Source of the DNA: Polynucleobacter sp. JS-Polo-80-F4
GTDB lineage: Bacteria; Pseudomonadota; Gammaproteobacteria; Burkholderiales; Burkholderiaceae
Assembly: GCF_018881965.1 (NCBI RefSeq)
Contig: NZ_JACVPI010000001.1
Coordinates: forward strand, 316,018-380,017
DNA length: 64,000 nt
Reading direction: 5' to 3'
The translations under genes were made by a program, and so were the position numbers. Numbering within the stretch: position 1 is the stretch's first letter; each line of letters opens with the position of its first letter. The notes under the pieces were generated by a model. The model was not told where the DNA came from and did not search any database. It worked only from the letters and a program-made list of their open reading frames with translations. Positions 37,662 through 45,397 of this stretch are shown piece by piece.

Positions 37662-38639
37662 ATGAAACTTATTCAAACACTTTCAGCCTCCCTACTTTGC
37701 CTGATCGGTATTTTTTCATCTACAGCTTTCGCTCAAAGTAATTACCCCAATAAACCAATCAACTTTATCGTGCCATACGGTGCCGGAGGTAGCGCTGATT
37801 CTAGAAGTCGTCAAATTGCGCAAAAGATGAGTGTTCTTCTTAAGCAACCAATCGTTGTGGATAACAAACCAGGCGCCGGTGGGAATATTGGCACTGAAGC
37901 GATTGTTCGGGCTGCGCCTGATGGCTATACGATTGGCATGGGAAACTTTGCGCCGATGGCAGTGAACAAAACACTCTTTGGCAATTTACGTTACGACCCA
38001 GAGACTGATTTAACGCCGATCATCTTGGTTGAAAAAGGCCCTCTCGTGTTGGTAGTGAATCCCAACTCTCCTTACAAAACTGTGCAAGACATTGTTGTAG
38101 CAGCTAAGGCAAAACCTGGTGTTCTGACATTTTCTTCAGGCGGCATTGGTGGCAGCCATCAACTCTCAGCCGAACTATTTGAGCTCAATGCTGGCATTCA
38201 AATGATTCATGTACCTTATAAGAGTGGTTCTGCAGCACTAACCGACCTCATGGGCGGCAATGTGGATCTCATGTTCGACCAAATGTATTCTGCCGTACCC
38301 AGCATTCAAGCGGGCAAGATTCGTCCGCTTGCTATCACCAGCAAAAAGCGCTCCCCTCTTCTGCCTAATGTTCCCAGCTTTGCAGAGTTAGGCTATCCAA
38401 AAGTAGAAGTTCTTAATTGGCAAGGTTTAATCGCCCCCAAAGGAACACCCAAGGCGATTATTGATAAATTAAATGCTGCTGCAAATGAGGCGCTCAAAGA
38501 TCCTCAGTTACGCGAACTGATGCTTTCACAGGGAAATGAAATTGGTGGTGGAAGCCCTGCTGAATTTGCCACTTTGATTAAATCCGAGGCTGCTAAATGG
38601 AGCGCAGTCGTAAAGAGCGCAAACATCAAGCCTGAATAA
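37662..38639 (+). CDS. Bug/TctC-family periplasmic solute-binding protein
   Basis: Third Bug-type binding protein, 325 residues with a signal peptide (about 1-24, ending SSTAFAQ). The family landmarks are YPNKPINFIVPYGAGGSADSRSRQIAQKM, VVDNKPGAGGNIGTEAIVRAAPDGYTIGMG and MIHVPYKSGSAALTDLMGGNVDLMFDQMYSAVPSIQAGK. It follows the ChrA pair by 33 bases and ends at a strong hairpin terminator, marking the end of the rightward group 33103-38639. Ligand unknown. Confidence 0.93.
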   Translation: MKLIQTLSASLLCLIGIFSSTAFAQSNYPNKPINFIVPYGAGGSADSRSRQIAQKMSVLLKQPIVVDNKPGAGGNIGTEAIVRAAPDGYTIGMGNFAPMAVNKTLFGNLRYDPETDLTPIILVEKGPLVLVVNPNSPYKTVQDIVVAAKAKPGVLTFSSGGIGGSHQLSAELFELNAGIQMIHVPYKSGSAALTDLMGGNVDLMFDQMYSAVPSIQAGKIRPLAITSKKRSPLLPNVPSFAELGYPKVEVLNWQGLIAPKGTPKAIIDKLNAAANEALKDPQLRELMLSQGNEIGGGSPAEFATLIKSEAAKWSAVVKSANIKPE

Positions 38640-38660
38640 AACATTGATATAGGCAGTACT

Positions 38661-38697
38661 AATCAGGGGCTTATCGAATTATCGCCCCTGATTTTAT
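38661..38697 (+). terminator. Rho-independent terminator after third Bug gene
   Basis: AATCAGGGGC (38661-38670) pairs with GCCCCTGATT (38684-38693), a ten-pair stem with a 13-base loop, followed by TTATTT. It ends where the convergent crcB gene stops. Confidence 0.8.
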
Positions 38698-39071
38698 TTG
38701 AATGCTTGGTAAGTCAAGATACCCAAGAAGGTTAAGACGAGGGAGCCTACTAGATTCAGTAGCGCCGTACCTAAAGCCCAAGTAAATTCACCGCGCTGCA
38801 TAAATCCAACCACTTCGGCTGAAAAGCTTGAAAAAGTAGTTAGACCTCCCAAGAAACCGGTAACCACTAAGAGCTTCCACTCAGGAGAGAGATGTGGATT
38901 ATTGCCAAAGAATGCCACAGCAATACCGATCAAATATCCACCAACCATATTCGATATAAAAGTGCCTAAAGGTAGCGATGAAGCAATACTTACAGAGGCG
39001 AAATTAAAGCCCGCCCTTAACAAAGCGCCAAAGCCTGCGCCGAAAAAGATTGCGAAGATAGGTAGCCACAT
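38694..39071 (-). CDS. crcB: Fluoride ion exporter CrcB/Fluc
   Basis: Small dual-topology membrane channel that expels fluoride. The 125 residues have four membrane segments and the family motifs GAGFGALLRAGFNF, PLGTFISNMVGGYLIG (with the conserved Asn) and VVTGFLGGLTTFSSFSAEVVGFM (with the Thr-Thr-Phe-Ser-Ser Phe-box that lines the pore). Only a single copy is seen, so it must form a homodimer. No fluoride riboswitch is visible, because its start lies ten bases from the next gene on the same strand. Confidence 0.95.
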   Translation of the reverse strand: MWLPIFAIFFGAGFGALLRAGFNFASVSIASSLPLGTFISNMVGGYLIGIAVAFFGNNPHLSPEWKLLVVTGFLGGLTTFSSFSAEVVGFMQRGEFTWALGTALLNLVGSLVLTFLGILTYQAFK

Positions 39072-39081
39072 AATCTACTCT

Positions 39082-39861
39082 TTATTGAATTGAAAAACCC
39101 AGCATGCTAATAGAGCTCATCTCTATTCCATCTGTATAGACCTTTACTTGCTCACCCTCTTCTTGCAAAGCTAAGGTATACAAAGCGGGCCAATAATGTT
39201 CAGCAGTAGGAACTGAGAGATGTGCCGCATCACCATAACTCTCCCAATGAATCAAAGGATCATGATGATTGGCGCGCATTTCTGAAGCAAAAAAGTCATT
39301 GAATTTTTTTGCCCAAGGGTAAGGCTCAGACTCTGCTTGCCAATGAATAGTGCGCAAGTTATGCACGACATTACCACTTGAAAGGATCAAGACATTCTCG
39401 TCACGCAAAGGTCTTAGCTGCTTGGCAAGCTCATAGTGCTCGCCCGCCGTCAAAGACCCATCCAGACTCAATTGCACTACGGGCACATCAGCGTCTGGGT
39501 ACATGTATTTGAGAACTGACCAAGCACCATGATCGATGCCCCACTCATTTTCTTCGAGTACTACTGGAATGTTTAATAATTCCTGCACGCGATCAGCCAG
39601 CGCAGGACTGCCAGGTGCTGGATATTGAATCTCAAAGAGTGCTTGTGGGAACCCGCCAAAGTCGTGAATCGTTTTGGGATTAGACATTGCGGTGACCCAA
39701 GTACCTCGAGTTACCCAATGCGCTGAGATTACCAAGATGGCATCAGGGCGCTTTAAAGATTTTCCAAGAGCAGACCAAGCCGCTGTGTAGCGGTTGGGCT
39801 CTATGGCATACATTGGACTGCCATGGCCAGCAAATATTGCAGGTTGGCGATGGCTAGTCAT
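39082..39861 (-). CDS. LigB-type class III extradiol dioxygenase (DODA/YgiD family)
   Basis: Aromatic-ring-opening or related dioxygenase of the 4,5-DOPA dioxygenase extradiol family, 259 residues. The metal-site histidines occur in PAIFAGHGSPMYAIEP (His13), VISAHWVTRG (His near 48) and the WGIDHGAWSVLKYMYPDADVPVVQLSL motif, and HYWPALYTLAL is near the end. Members cleave catechol-like compounds and some are zinc proteins of unclear substrate. It ends ten bases upstream of crcB and may share its transcript, but the functions are unrelated. Substrate unknown. Confidence 0.88.
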   Translation of the reverse strand: MTSHRQPAIFAGHGSPMYAIEPNRYTAAWSALGKSLKRPDAILVISAHWVTRGTWVTAMSNPKTIHDFGGFPQALFEIQYPAPGSPALADRVQELLNIPVVLEENEWGIDHGAWSVLKYMYPDADVPVVQLSLDGSLTAGEHYELAKQLRPLRDENVLILSSGNVVHNLRTIHWQAESEPYPWAKKFNDFFASEMRANHHDPLIHWESYGDAAHLSVPTAEHYWPALYTLALQEEGEQVKVYTDGIEMSSISMLGFSIQ

Positions 39862-39870
39862 TAATGCAGA

Positions 39871-40008
39871 TTAACCGAATACGTAACCTGTGTGAGCCGC
39901 AACCAATGCAAACAAAATAGCCAAGCTTGTAGCTGCTGCCAACATCACGACCAATGTAATGATCTTTTTGTTGATTTCTTCTTTAGATTCGTTATGCCAT
40001 TCGTTCAT
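39871..40008 (-). CDS. Hypothetical small single-pass membrane protein (45 aa)
   Basis: Reading frame of 45 residues, MNEWHNESKEEINKKIIT then one hydrophobic segment (VVMLAAATSLAILFALVAA) and the tail HTGYVFG. The ATG at 40008 has GAGGA about nine bases upstream, which supports real translation. The N-terminal third is polar and charged, so a single N-in membrane helix is likely. It lies upstream of the dioxygenase gene by nine bases on the same strand, so all may form one transcript. I do not recognise a named family. Confidence 0.68.
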   Translation of the reverse strand: MNEWHNESKEEINKKIITLVVMLAAATSLAILFALVAAHTGYVFG

Positions 40009-40053
40009 TGCTAAATCCTCTGTAAACACATTAATGAATAAGGTAATTATCCA

Positions 40054-40221
40054 CTATCGACCGCGTCCAGCCTTGCGCATCATGCCTTTTCCCCCGCCAA
40101 AGCCTGCCTGAGGCCTTCCAGCTGGTCCAGATGGTCCTTTTGGAACGGGTGGGCGTGCTGGCGGCTTAGCTGCTAGCGCTTTTGCTGGGGTTTTTGAATC
40201 GGGTTTCTTTTCTTCAGTCAC
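40054..40221 (-). CDS. Hypothetical small basic disordered protein (55 aa)
   Basis: Reading frame of 55 residues with a GTG start at 40221 and AGGAG about six bases before it. The sequence is low complexity: acidic/lysine start (TEEKKPDSKTPAKAL), an Ala/Pro/Arg middle, and a Gly/Lys/Arg C-terminus with GFGGGKGMMRKAGRGR. No Cys, Trp or membrane segment is present. It looks intrinsically disordered and basic, so nucleic acid or acidic-partner binding is possible but not shown. It is divergent from the site-2 protease gene and upstream of the 45-residue membrane protein gene. Confidence 0.62.
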   Translation of the reverse strand: MTEEKKPDSKTPAKALAAKPPARPPVPKGPSGPAGRPQAGFGGGKGMMRKAGRGR

Positions 40222-40249
40222 TTTGAGCTCCTATGGATATCATATTGCC

Positions 40250-40912
40250 ATGATTACTGACTATTCTATCCAAGCTGTCGCCATTAATGCGATTCCCTTG
40301 ATTTTTGCCATCACTATCCATGAGGCGGCCCATGGTTATGCAGCCCGCAAATTTGGTGATAACACCGCCTATATGCTTGGTCGAGTTAGCCTGAACCCAG
40401 CTAAACATATAGACCCTGTTGGCACTATCTTGATCCCGCTGGTTTTGATTCTGACCGGATCACCCTTTTTAGTGGGGTATGCCAAGCCTGTACCCGTTAA
40501 TTTTGGACGCCTCAGAAATCCAAGAATCGACTCCATTTGGGTCGCCCTGGCTGGACCGGGATCTAATTTTATTCAGGCAATTATTTGGGCAATCTTTTGG
40601 GTGCTGGTCCAAGGTGTTGGCATAGACGAACCTTTTCTGACCTCCATGGCAAAAGCAGGCGTGATGTGGAATATTGGCCTATTGGTTTTTAACCTCTTCC
40701 CACTACCTCCACTAGATGGCGGCAGAATTTTGGCTGGCCTACTACCGGCTCGTCAATCGATAGCACTTGGACGGCTCGAGCCATGGGGATTTTTCATCGT
40801 GCTTGGCCTGGTGTTTACAGGAATCATTGGCTCCTTATGGATGGAGCCACTAAGCAACCTCTTCTTAGGGATCATTAATCTTCTAATGACGCCCTTAAGG
40901 ATGATTTTTTAA
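40250..40912 (+). CDS. Site-2 protease family (M50) membrane zinc metalloprotease
   Basis: Intramembrane metalloprotease of the compact FtsH-independent M50 group. I choose the ATG at 40250 (220 residues). A TTG at 40223 would add nine residues that overlap the opposite gene's start. The zinc site is IFAITIHEAAHGYAARKFGD (HExxH) near residue 25, with the third ligand in NLFPLPPLDGGRIL (near 160). About five hydrophobic segments flank these. No PDZ domain is present, unlike RseP, so the substrate is not the sigma-E system by default. The substrate is unknown. Confidence 0.9.
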   Translation: MITDYSIQAVAINAIPLIFAITIHEAAHGYAARKFGDNTAYMLGRVSLNPAKHIDPVGTILIPLVLILTGSPFLVGYAKPVPVNFGRLRNPRIDSIWVALAGPGSNFIQAIIWAIFWVLVQGVGIDEPFLTSMAKAGVMWNIGLLVFNLFPLPPLDGGRILAGLLPARQSIALGRLEPWGFFIVLGLVFTGIIGSLWMEPLSNLFLGIINLLMTPLRMIF

Positions 40913-40976
40913 GCGAAAAATGCTGTTCTGAGATATGCTGAAACTACGCAGCTCACCTGATTAACGGAGAACCATC

Positions 40977-41429
40977 ATGAAATTACAGAAATTAATCCTA
41001 GCAAGCACCGCAACTGTTTTGACAATTGGCGCAGGACTCGCATTTGCTCAGTTCCAAAAACCAGAAGATGCTATCAAATATCGTCAAAGCGTATTTACAG
41101 TAATGGCAAACTCTTTTGGAAAAATTGGCGCTGTTGTGAAGGGTGAAGCCCCTTACAACAAAGATGAAGTTGCCAAGAATGCAGCAGTTGTTGCCATGAT
41201 GTCCACTTTGCCATGGCAAGCATTTGGTCCTGGCACTGAAGGTGGAAAAGCTCAATCAGATGTTTGGTCTGATAACGCGAAGTTCAAAGCTGCTGGCGAC
41301 AAGATGCAGTTAGCCGTAGCAGATCTAAATAAGGCCGCTCAGTCTAGCGATCAAGAAAGTATTAAGAAAGCATTTGGCGCAGCGGGAGCAACCTGCAAAG
41401 GCTGCCATGATGATTTTAAAAAGAAATAA
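40977..41429 (+). CDS. Cytochrome c' (class II c-type cytochrome)
   Basis: Periplasmic four-helix-bundle cytochrome with one C-terminal heme. The 150 residues have a signal peptide (about 1-24, ending GLAFAQ) and the heme motif CKGCHDDFKKK at the very C-terminus, typical of cytochrome c'. Also typical are the FQKPEDAIKYRQSVFTVMANSFGKIG start and the PWQAFGPGTEGGKAQSDVW region. These proteins bind NO and may protect against it. The gene is convergent with a cytochrome b561-type gene (41447-42127), which could donate electrons. A cytochrome b plus c' pair is common in related genomes. Confidence 0.94.
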   Translation: MKLQKLILASTATVLTIGAGLAFAQFQKPEDAIKYRQSVFTVMANSFGKIGAVVKGEAPYNKDEVAKNAAVVAMMSTLPWQAFGPGTEGGKAQSDVWSDNAKFKAAGDKMQLAVADLNKAAQSSDQESIKKAFGAAGATCKGCHDDFKKK

Positions 41430-41446
41430 GTACTCTTTATTGATCG

Positions 41447-42127
41447 TTATTTCGTAATCAGGTAACCCACCGCTACCGCGATCACGCTCAATAGCAGTAA
41501 AGCAAAACCGCGCTGTAGCACTCCATCCTTGGAGGCCCGACCCAAGTCAGCTGGCAAATATTTTGCCTCCTCGCTTGGGTCAATTTCTTTATCGCCACTA
41601 ATCATTGGCTTAATAAGATCTTCACCTTTAAATTTCTTATAGAAAATAATAGCGGCGATATGAATGGCAATCAAAGTCAGTATTACCACTTGATTGCCTT
41701 CGTGAATCTCAGACAAAAATGAAGATATCGAACCAGAGACATACTTCTCTAAAGGTCCCTTAAAGGACACTTCATCGTCAACAAATAATCCAGTAAACAC
41801 CTGAACGCTTAAGGTAAAGAGTAGGACGAATACAGAAAGTGCGCCTATTGGATTGTGACCAAGAACATGAGGTGAGCGTCCCTGCAAGTAATCGAAAATT
41901 GCTTGCTTGCTTGGAATGAATGATAAGAATCGTGCGTGGGTAGACCCAACAAAGCCCCAGATGATTCTGAAAATCAATAAAGTCAAAATACTGTAGCCAA
42001 AATAGGCGTGCCATTGAATGAATTCATCACCCAAATTGATTGTGACAAAGCTGCCGGCGATGCAAACCACCAATAGCCAATGAAATAAACGAATTGGCAA
42101 GTCCCACACGCGAATAATTTTGTTCAT
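41447..42127 (-). CDS. Cytochrome b561/b6-type diheme membrane protein
   Basis: Four- to five-helix integral membrane b-type cytochrome, 226 residues. Candidate heme-ligand histidines lie in RLFHWLLVVC (His16), FIQWHAYFGYSIL (His41), SEIHEGNQVV and LIAIHIAAIIF, the pattern of the YceI-linked/Ni-Fe hydrogenase cytochrome b group. A polar loop (about 175-205) precedes the last helix. It converges on the cytochrome c' gene, with only 17 bases between the stops. It could pass electrons from quinol to the periplasmic c', but this is inference. Confidence 0.9.
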   Translation of the reverse strand: MNKIIRVWDLPIRLFHWLLVVCIAGSFVTINLGDEFIQWHAYFGYSILTLLIFRIIWGFVGSTHARFLSFIPSKQAIFDYLQGRSPHVLGHNPIGALSVFVLLFTLSVQVFTGLFVDDEVSFKGPLEKYVSGSISSFLSEIHEGNQVVILTLIAIHIAAIIFYKKFKGEDLIKPMISGDKEIDPSEEAKYLPADLGRASKDGVLQRGFALLLLSVIAVAVGYLITK

Positions 42128-42170
42128 CCCTTAAGGATAATCCTCTTCTCCTCTAAAATGGAGGGAATTC

Positions 42171-43376
42171 ATGAATACCGGCAAAGCCTTTAGAACCCTA
42201 CTGCTGTATCGCATCGGTGCAACCCTCAGCTATCAAATTACGATGGTAGCGGTAGGCTGGCATCTATACGAAATCACCAATAGCGTGGTTTCTCTTGGGC
42301 TTATAGGACTAGCAGAGCTTGTTCCCTACTTTGCCTTAGCACTCTATTCTGGGCATGCTGTCGATCATCACTCTCGCAAATGGATTGCTGCAATAGCTTG
42401 CATGATTCATATTGCAGTAGGATTGTTTTTGACAGTCATTGCGCTGGGCTGGCTTTCTCCTCCAGTACCTTTGATTTACACAGCAGTGGCTTTCATTGGT
42501 GTTGGTCGCGCCTTACTAAGACCGTCCTATCAAGCGCTTTTTGGGCAAGTTATCCCAAGAGACCAACTGCCGCGTTACACGGCATATGCATCTTCCGCCT
42601 TTCAGATTTGTGTAGTAGCTGGCCCAGGCTTGGGTGGACTCATGATTGGCTTTGCTGGTCTTGAATGGACCTACTTGCTAGCTGCCTTCTGTGGGGCAAT
42701 CGGTTTATATGGCATCACCTTCATCAATGCCGTGCAAGAAAAGTCGAGTAATTTATCTGGTCACTTCCTCAAGAGTTTTTTAGAGGGCTTTCATTACGTC
42801 AGAAAGCATGAGCTCATTTTAGGAATCATGGCACTCGATATGTTTGCCGTACTTTTCGGCGGCGCGGTTTCCATTCTTCCCGCATTTGTTAAAGAGGTGC
42901 TCAACGCAGGACCTGAGACACTTGGTATTTTGCGTGCTGCGCCTGCAGCTGGCGCCGTCATTACCGGCATTTACCTGGCAAGGCGCCCAATACTTACGGA
43001 CTCCGGAAAACATCTCCTGATCTCGGTTGCGGGATTTGGCGCAGCGATTATTGCCTTTGGTATCTCCAGCAATTTATGGATATGCGCTTTTTTCTTATTT
43101 GCCTCTGGATGCTTTGACTCCATATCTGTAGTGATTCGAGGCAGCATCATGCAGCTCACAACTCCAGATCACATGCGCGGCAGAATTAGCGCCATCAATG
43201 GCATTTTCATTGGCTCGTCAAATGAATTAGGTGCACTTGAGTCCGGCATCGCTGCCAGCATGATGGGCTTGGTACCTTCCATCGTATTTGGTGGGGCCGC
43301 GACGATTGCGATCGTTCTGATCACTTATCGACTCGCCCCACACCTTGCCAAACTACATTTGAAAGATATTTCTTAA
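42171..43376 (+). CDS. MFS transporter (EntS/multidrug-type)
   Basis: Twelve-helix major facilitator of 401 residues, starting MNTGKAFRTLLLYRIGATLSYQITMVAVGWHLYEITNSVVSLGLIGLAELVPYFALALYSGH. The DHHSRK motif (loop 2-3), the GVGRALLRPSYQALFGQVIPRDQLPRYTAYASSAFQ region and the later TPDHMRGRISAING stretch match the EntS/MFS_3 group, which exports siderophores and other small molecules. The iron-uptake genes are about 14 kb away, so no link is claimed. Substrate unknown. Confidence 0.9.
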   Translation: MNTGKAFRTLLLYRIGATLSYQITMVAVGWHLYEITNSVVSLGLIGLAELVPYFALALYSGHAVDHHSRKWIAAIACMIHIAVGLFLTVIALGWLSPPVPLIYTAVAFIGVGRALLRPSYQALFGQVIPRDQLPRYTAYASSAFQICVVAGPGLGGLMIGFAGLEWTYLLAAFCGAIGLYGITFINAVQEKSSNLSGHFLKSFLEGFHYVRKHELILGIMALDMFAVLFGGAVSILPAFVKEVLNAGPETLGILRAAPAAGAVITGIYLARRPILTDSGKHLLISVAGFGAAIIAFGISSNLWICAFFLFASGCFDSISVVIRGSIMQLTTPDHMRGRISAINGIFIGSSNELGALESGIAASMMGLVPSIVFGGAATIAIVLITYRLAPHLAKLHLKDIS

Positions 43377-43425
43377 GGCTGGTTTCCTGATTACCTGATT
43401 ATCTTATTGCCTTAACATCTTTCCA

Positions 43426-44367
43426 CTATTTAATTTCAGGAAGATCTTTCTGAATAATCTTTAAACCAGCACGTAAAGCCTCTTGATAACGCTCACGTTC
43501 TGCCTTAATAGTTTCAGCGGTCCATGTAAAAAAGCCTTCACCAGTTTTCATGCCAAACTTGCCGCTAGCAATGCGATCACTTAAGCATTTGGCTATCGTT
43601 GGTGAATTATTTAAGGTCGGATAAATAGTCGCCCCTCCTGCACCATGCACCTCCAGGCCAGCGTGATCTCGCTGCATGGCTGGTCCTGCTGCGATATAGC
43701 GAAAGCCAAAACCAAAACGAACCGCTTTATCAATGTCTTCTGGCGTGCAGATGCCTTCATCAACCATGGAAAATGCTTCGCGTGATAAAGCGTGCTGCAA
43801 GCGATTGGCTAAAAATCCTGGAAGATCTTTTTTAACAGTAACGGGCACCATACCGCACGCAGTCATCAATCGTGAGAGGCTTTCGCCAACCATGGGAGAC
43901 GTCTTCGCACCATAAACAACTTCTACACAAGGCACTAAATGTGCGGGCATAAAGAAATGCAAACCAATCATTCGTGCAGCAGTTTTGAGCCCACTTGCAA
44001 TTTCACTAATGGGGAAGCTCGTGCTATTACTCGCCAAAACAGCTTCAGGCTTTGCATATTTTTCCAGTTTGGTAAATAACTCACGCTTAATATCCAAACG
44101 CTCTGGCACACACTCAATTACCAAATCGATATCAGACCAATCTACCTCTTCAAGCGTGCCAGCAACTGAAAGTAAATGAATGCGACTCTCATAACCGAGC
44201 TCAGTCATGGTGTTTGCAAAATAATCGGGTAGAAGAGCTCGTCGTTCTGTTGTCGGCTCAACCACTTGGACAGCGCAACCACCGCGCGCGCAAACGGCTG
44301 CTACGTCGGCGCCCATCGTGCCACCACCGACTATCACTACCTTGGTTTCGGCTGGGGTAAATAACAT
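43426..44367 (-). CDS. 3-hydroxyacyl-CoA dehydrogenase-fold NAD enzyme
   Basis: NAD-dependent dehydrogenase, 313 residues, of the 3-HAD family. The N-terminal Rossmann VVIVGGGTMGADVAAVCARGGCAVQVVE (about 10-37), the SNSTSFPISEIASGL region, the catalytic His in IGLHFFMPAHLVPCVEVVYG and the NRLQHALSREAFSMVDEGICTPEDIDKAV helical domain are all present. There is no crotonase domain. Single-domain forms of this length include beta-hydroxybutyryl-CoA dehydrogenases and L-gulonate 3-dehydrogenase (lambda-crystallin type). The sugar-acid-like gene set next to it makes the latter possible. Divergent from the 2-hydroxyacid dehydrogenase gene, with about 85 bases between. Confidence 0.88.
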   Translation of the reverse strand: MLFTPAETKVVIVGGGTMGADVAAVCARGGCAVQVVEPTTERRALLPDYFANTMTELGYESRIHLLSVAGTLEEVDWSDIDLVIECVPERLDIKRELFTKLEKYAKPEAVLASNSTSFPISEIASGLKTAARMIGLHFFMPAHLVPCVEVVYGAKTSPMVGESLSRLMTACGMVPVTVKKDLPGFLANRLQHALSREAFSMVDEGICTPEDIDKAVRFGFGFRYIAAGPAMQRDHAGLEVHGAGGATIYPTLNNSPTIAKCLSDRIASGKFGMKTGEGFFTWTAETIKAERERYQEALRAGLKIIQKDLPEIK

Positions 44368-44452
44368 GAATACTCTCCTAAATGGGGGCGGACTTTTTCT
44401 AAAAAATCCTCTTACAATGGGGACATTATTTCAATAAAAAAGTAAGTGAGAC

Positions 44453-45382
44453 ATGATCCCCGTCAATTCGGTGCTGCAGGTCGGCCATTTCCCTGAAATT
44501 ATGCAGGCAGAGATAGATCGGCGTTTTACCCCTTTTCATCATCCCGATCCAAAAGCACCTGCTCCAGCTGGCGACTTTCAGGCTATCTTGATTCGCTCTA
44601 ACACCAAACTTCCCGAAGAGCTCGTTAAGCAGATCCCCAGTATTCGTATGGTGGCTACTTGTGGGGTTGGGTACGACAACCTTCCTTTGACTTATTTGAA
44701 AGAAAAGGGCATCAAAGCAAGCAATACTCCCGGCGTCTTAAACGATGCCGTATGCGAACTGGCTATTGGCATGATGTTGGCCCTGCTTCGCCAGCTACCG
44801 GAGGCTCAGGAATACGTTAAAAGCACTGCTTGGTCAAAGGCACCGTTTAGACTCACTACCACTCTAGCTGGCAAGCGTGTAGGCATCGCTGGGATGGGTC
44901 GTATTGGGCAGGATTTGGCTCAGCGACTAGAGCCTTTTAAGGTAAATATTGCATATTCTGGACCCAATCAAAAGACCTTGCCTTACACCTACTATCCAAA
45001 TGTTCAAGAATTGGCTAAGGTTTGTGACATCTTATTTTTAGCCTGCCCCGCAACATCAGATACCGACAAAATGATTAACGCTAAGGTGCTTGAGGCCTTA
45101 GGACCGTCCGGATACTTAATCAATATTGCCCGTGGAAGTGTGGTTGATGAGGATGCCCTTTTATATGCACTGCAGCATAAAAAGATTGCTGGTGCGGCTT
45201 TAGATGTTTTTGAGAACGAACCTAACCCAAGTCATGAATTTTTAACACTTGATAATGTATTGTTAACACCGCATATTGGGAGCGCTACCTCGGAAACGCG
45301 GATAGCCATGACCAACCTAGCCGTAGATAATTTAGAAGCCTTTTTTAACCAACAAACCCTTCCATCGGAAGTAAATAACTAA
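44453..45382 (+). CDS. 2-hydroxyacid dehydrogenase (hydroxypyruvate/glyoxylate reductase type)
   Basis: NADPH- or NADH-dependent D-2-hydroxyacid dehydrogenase of 309 residues. The landmarks are MVATCGVGYDNLPLTYLKEKGIKASNTPG, LAGKRVGIAGMGRIGQDLAQRLEPFKVNIAYSG (about 136-168), the catalytic Arg in LINIARGSVVDEDALL, the Glu in DVFENEPNPS and the His in LLTPHIGSATSETR. The motif set is closest to hydroxypyruvate/glyoxylate reductases. It starts a rightward group with a DHDPS-family enzyme and a TRAP transporter, so it may reduce a 2-keto acid produced in that pathway. Confidence 0.92.
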   Translation: MIPVNSVLQVGHFPEIMQAEIDRRFTPFHHPDPKAPAPAGDFQAILIRSNTKLPEELVKQIPSIRMVATCGVGYDNLPLTYLKEKGIKASNTPGVLNDAVCELAIGMMLALLRQLPEAQEYVKSTAWSKAPFRLTTTLAGKRVGIAGMGRIGQDLAQRLEPFKVNIAYSGPNQKTLPYTYYPNVQELAKVCDILFLACPATSDTDKMINAKVLEALGPSGYLINIARGSVVDEDALLYALQHKKIAGAALDVFENEPNPSHEFLTLDNVLLTPHIGSATSETRIAMTNLAVDNLEAFFNQQTLPSEVNN

Positions 45383-45397
45383 AACAACGGAGCCAGC

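Noticed and set aside
38694..39081. Fluoride riboswitch for crcB
   Set aside because: The start of crcB lies ten bases from the dioxygenase gene, leaving no room for the roughly 50-base riboswitch.
43426..44367. Fatty-acid beta-oxidation hydroxyacyl-CoA dehydrogenase by default
   Set aside because: No thiolase, crotonase or acyl-CoA dehydrogenase gene is near it. I left the substrate open and noted the gulonate-dehydrogenase alternative.
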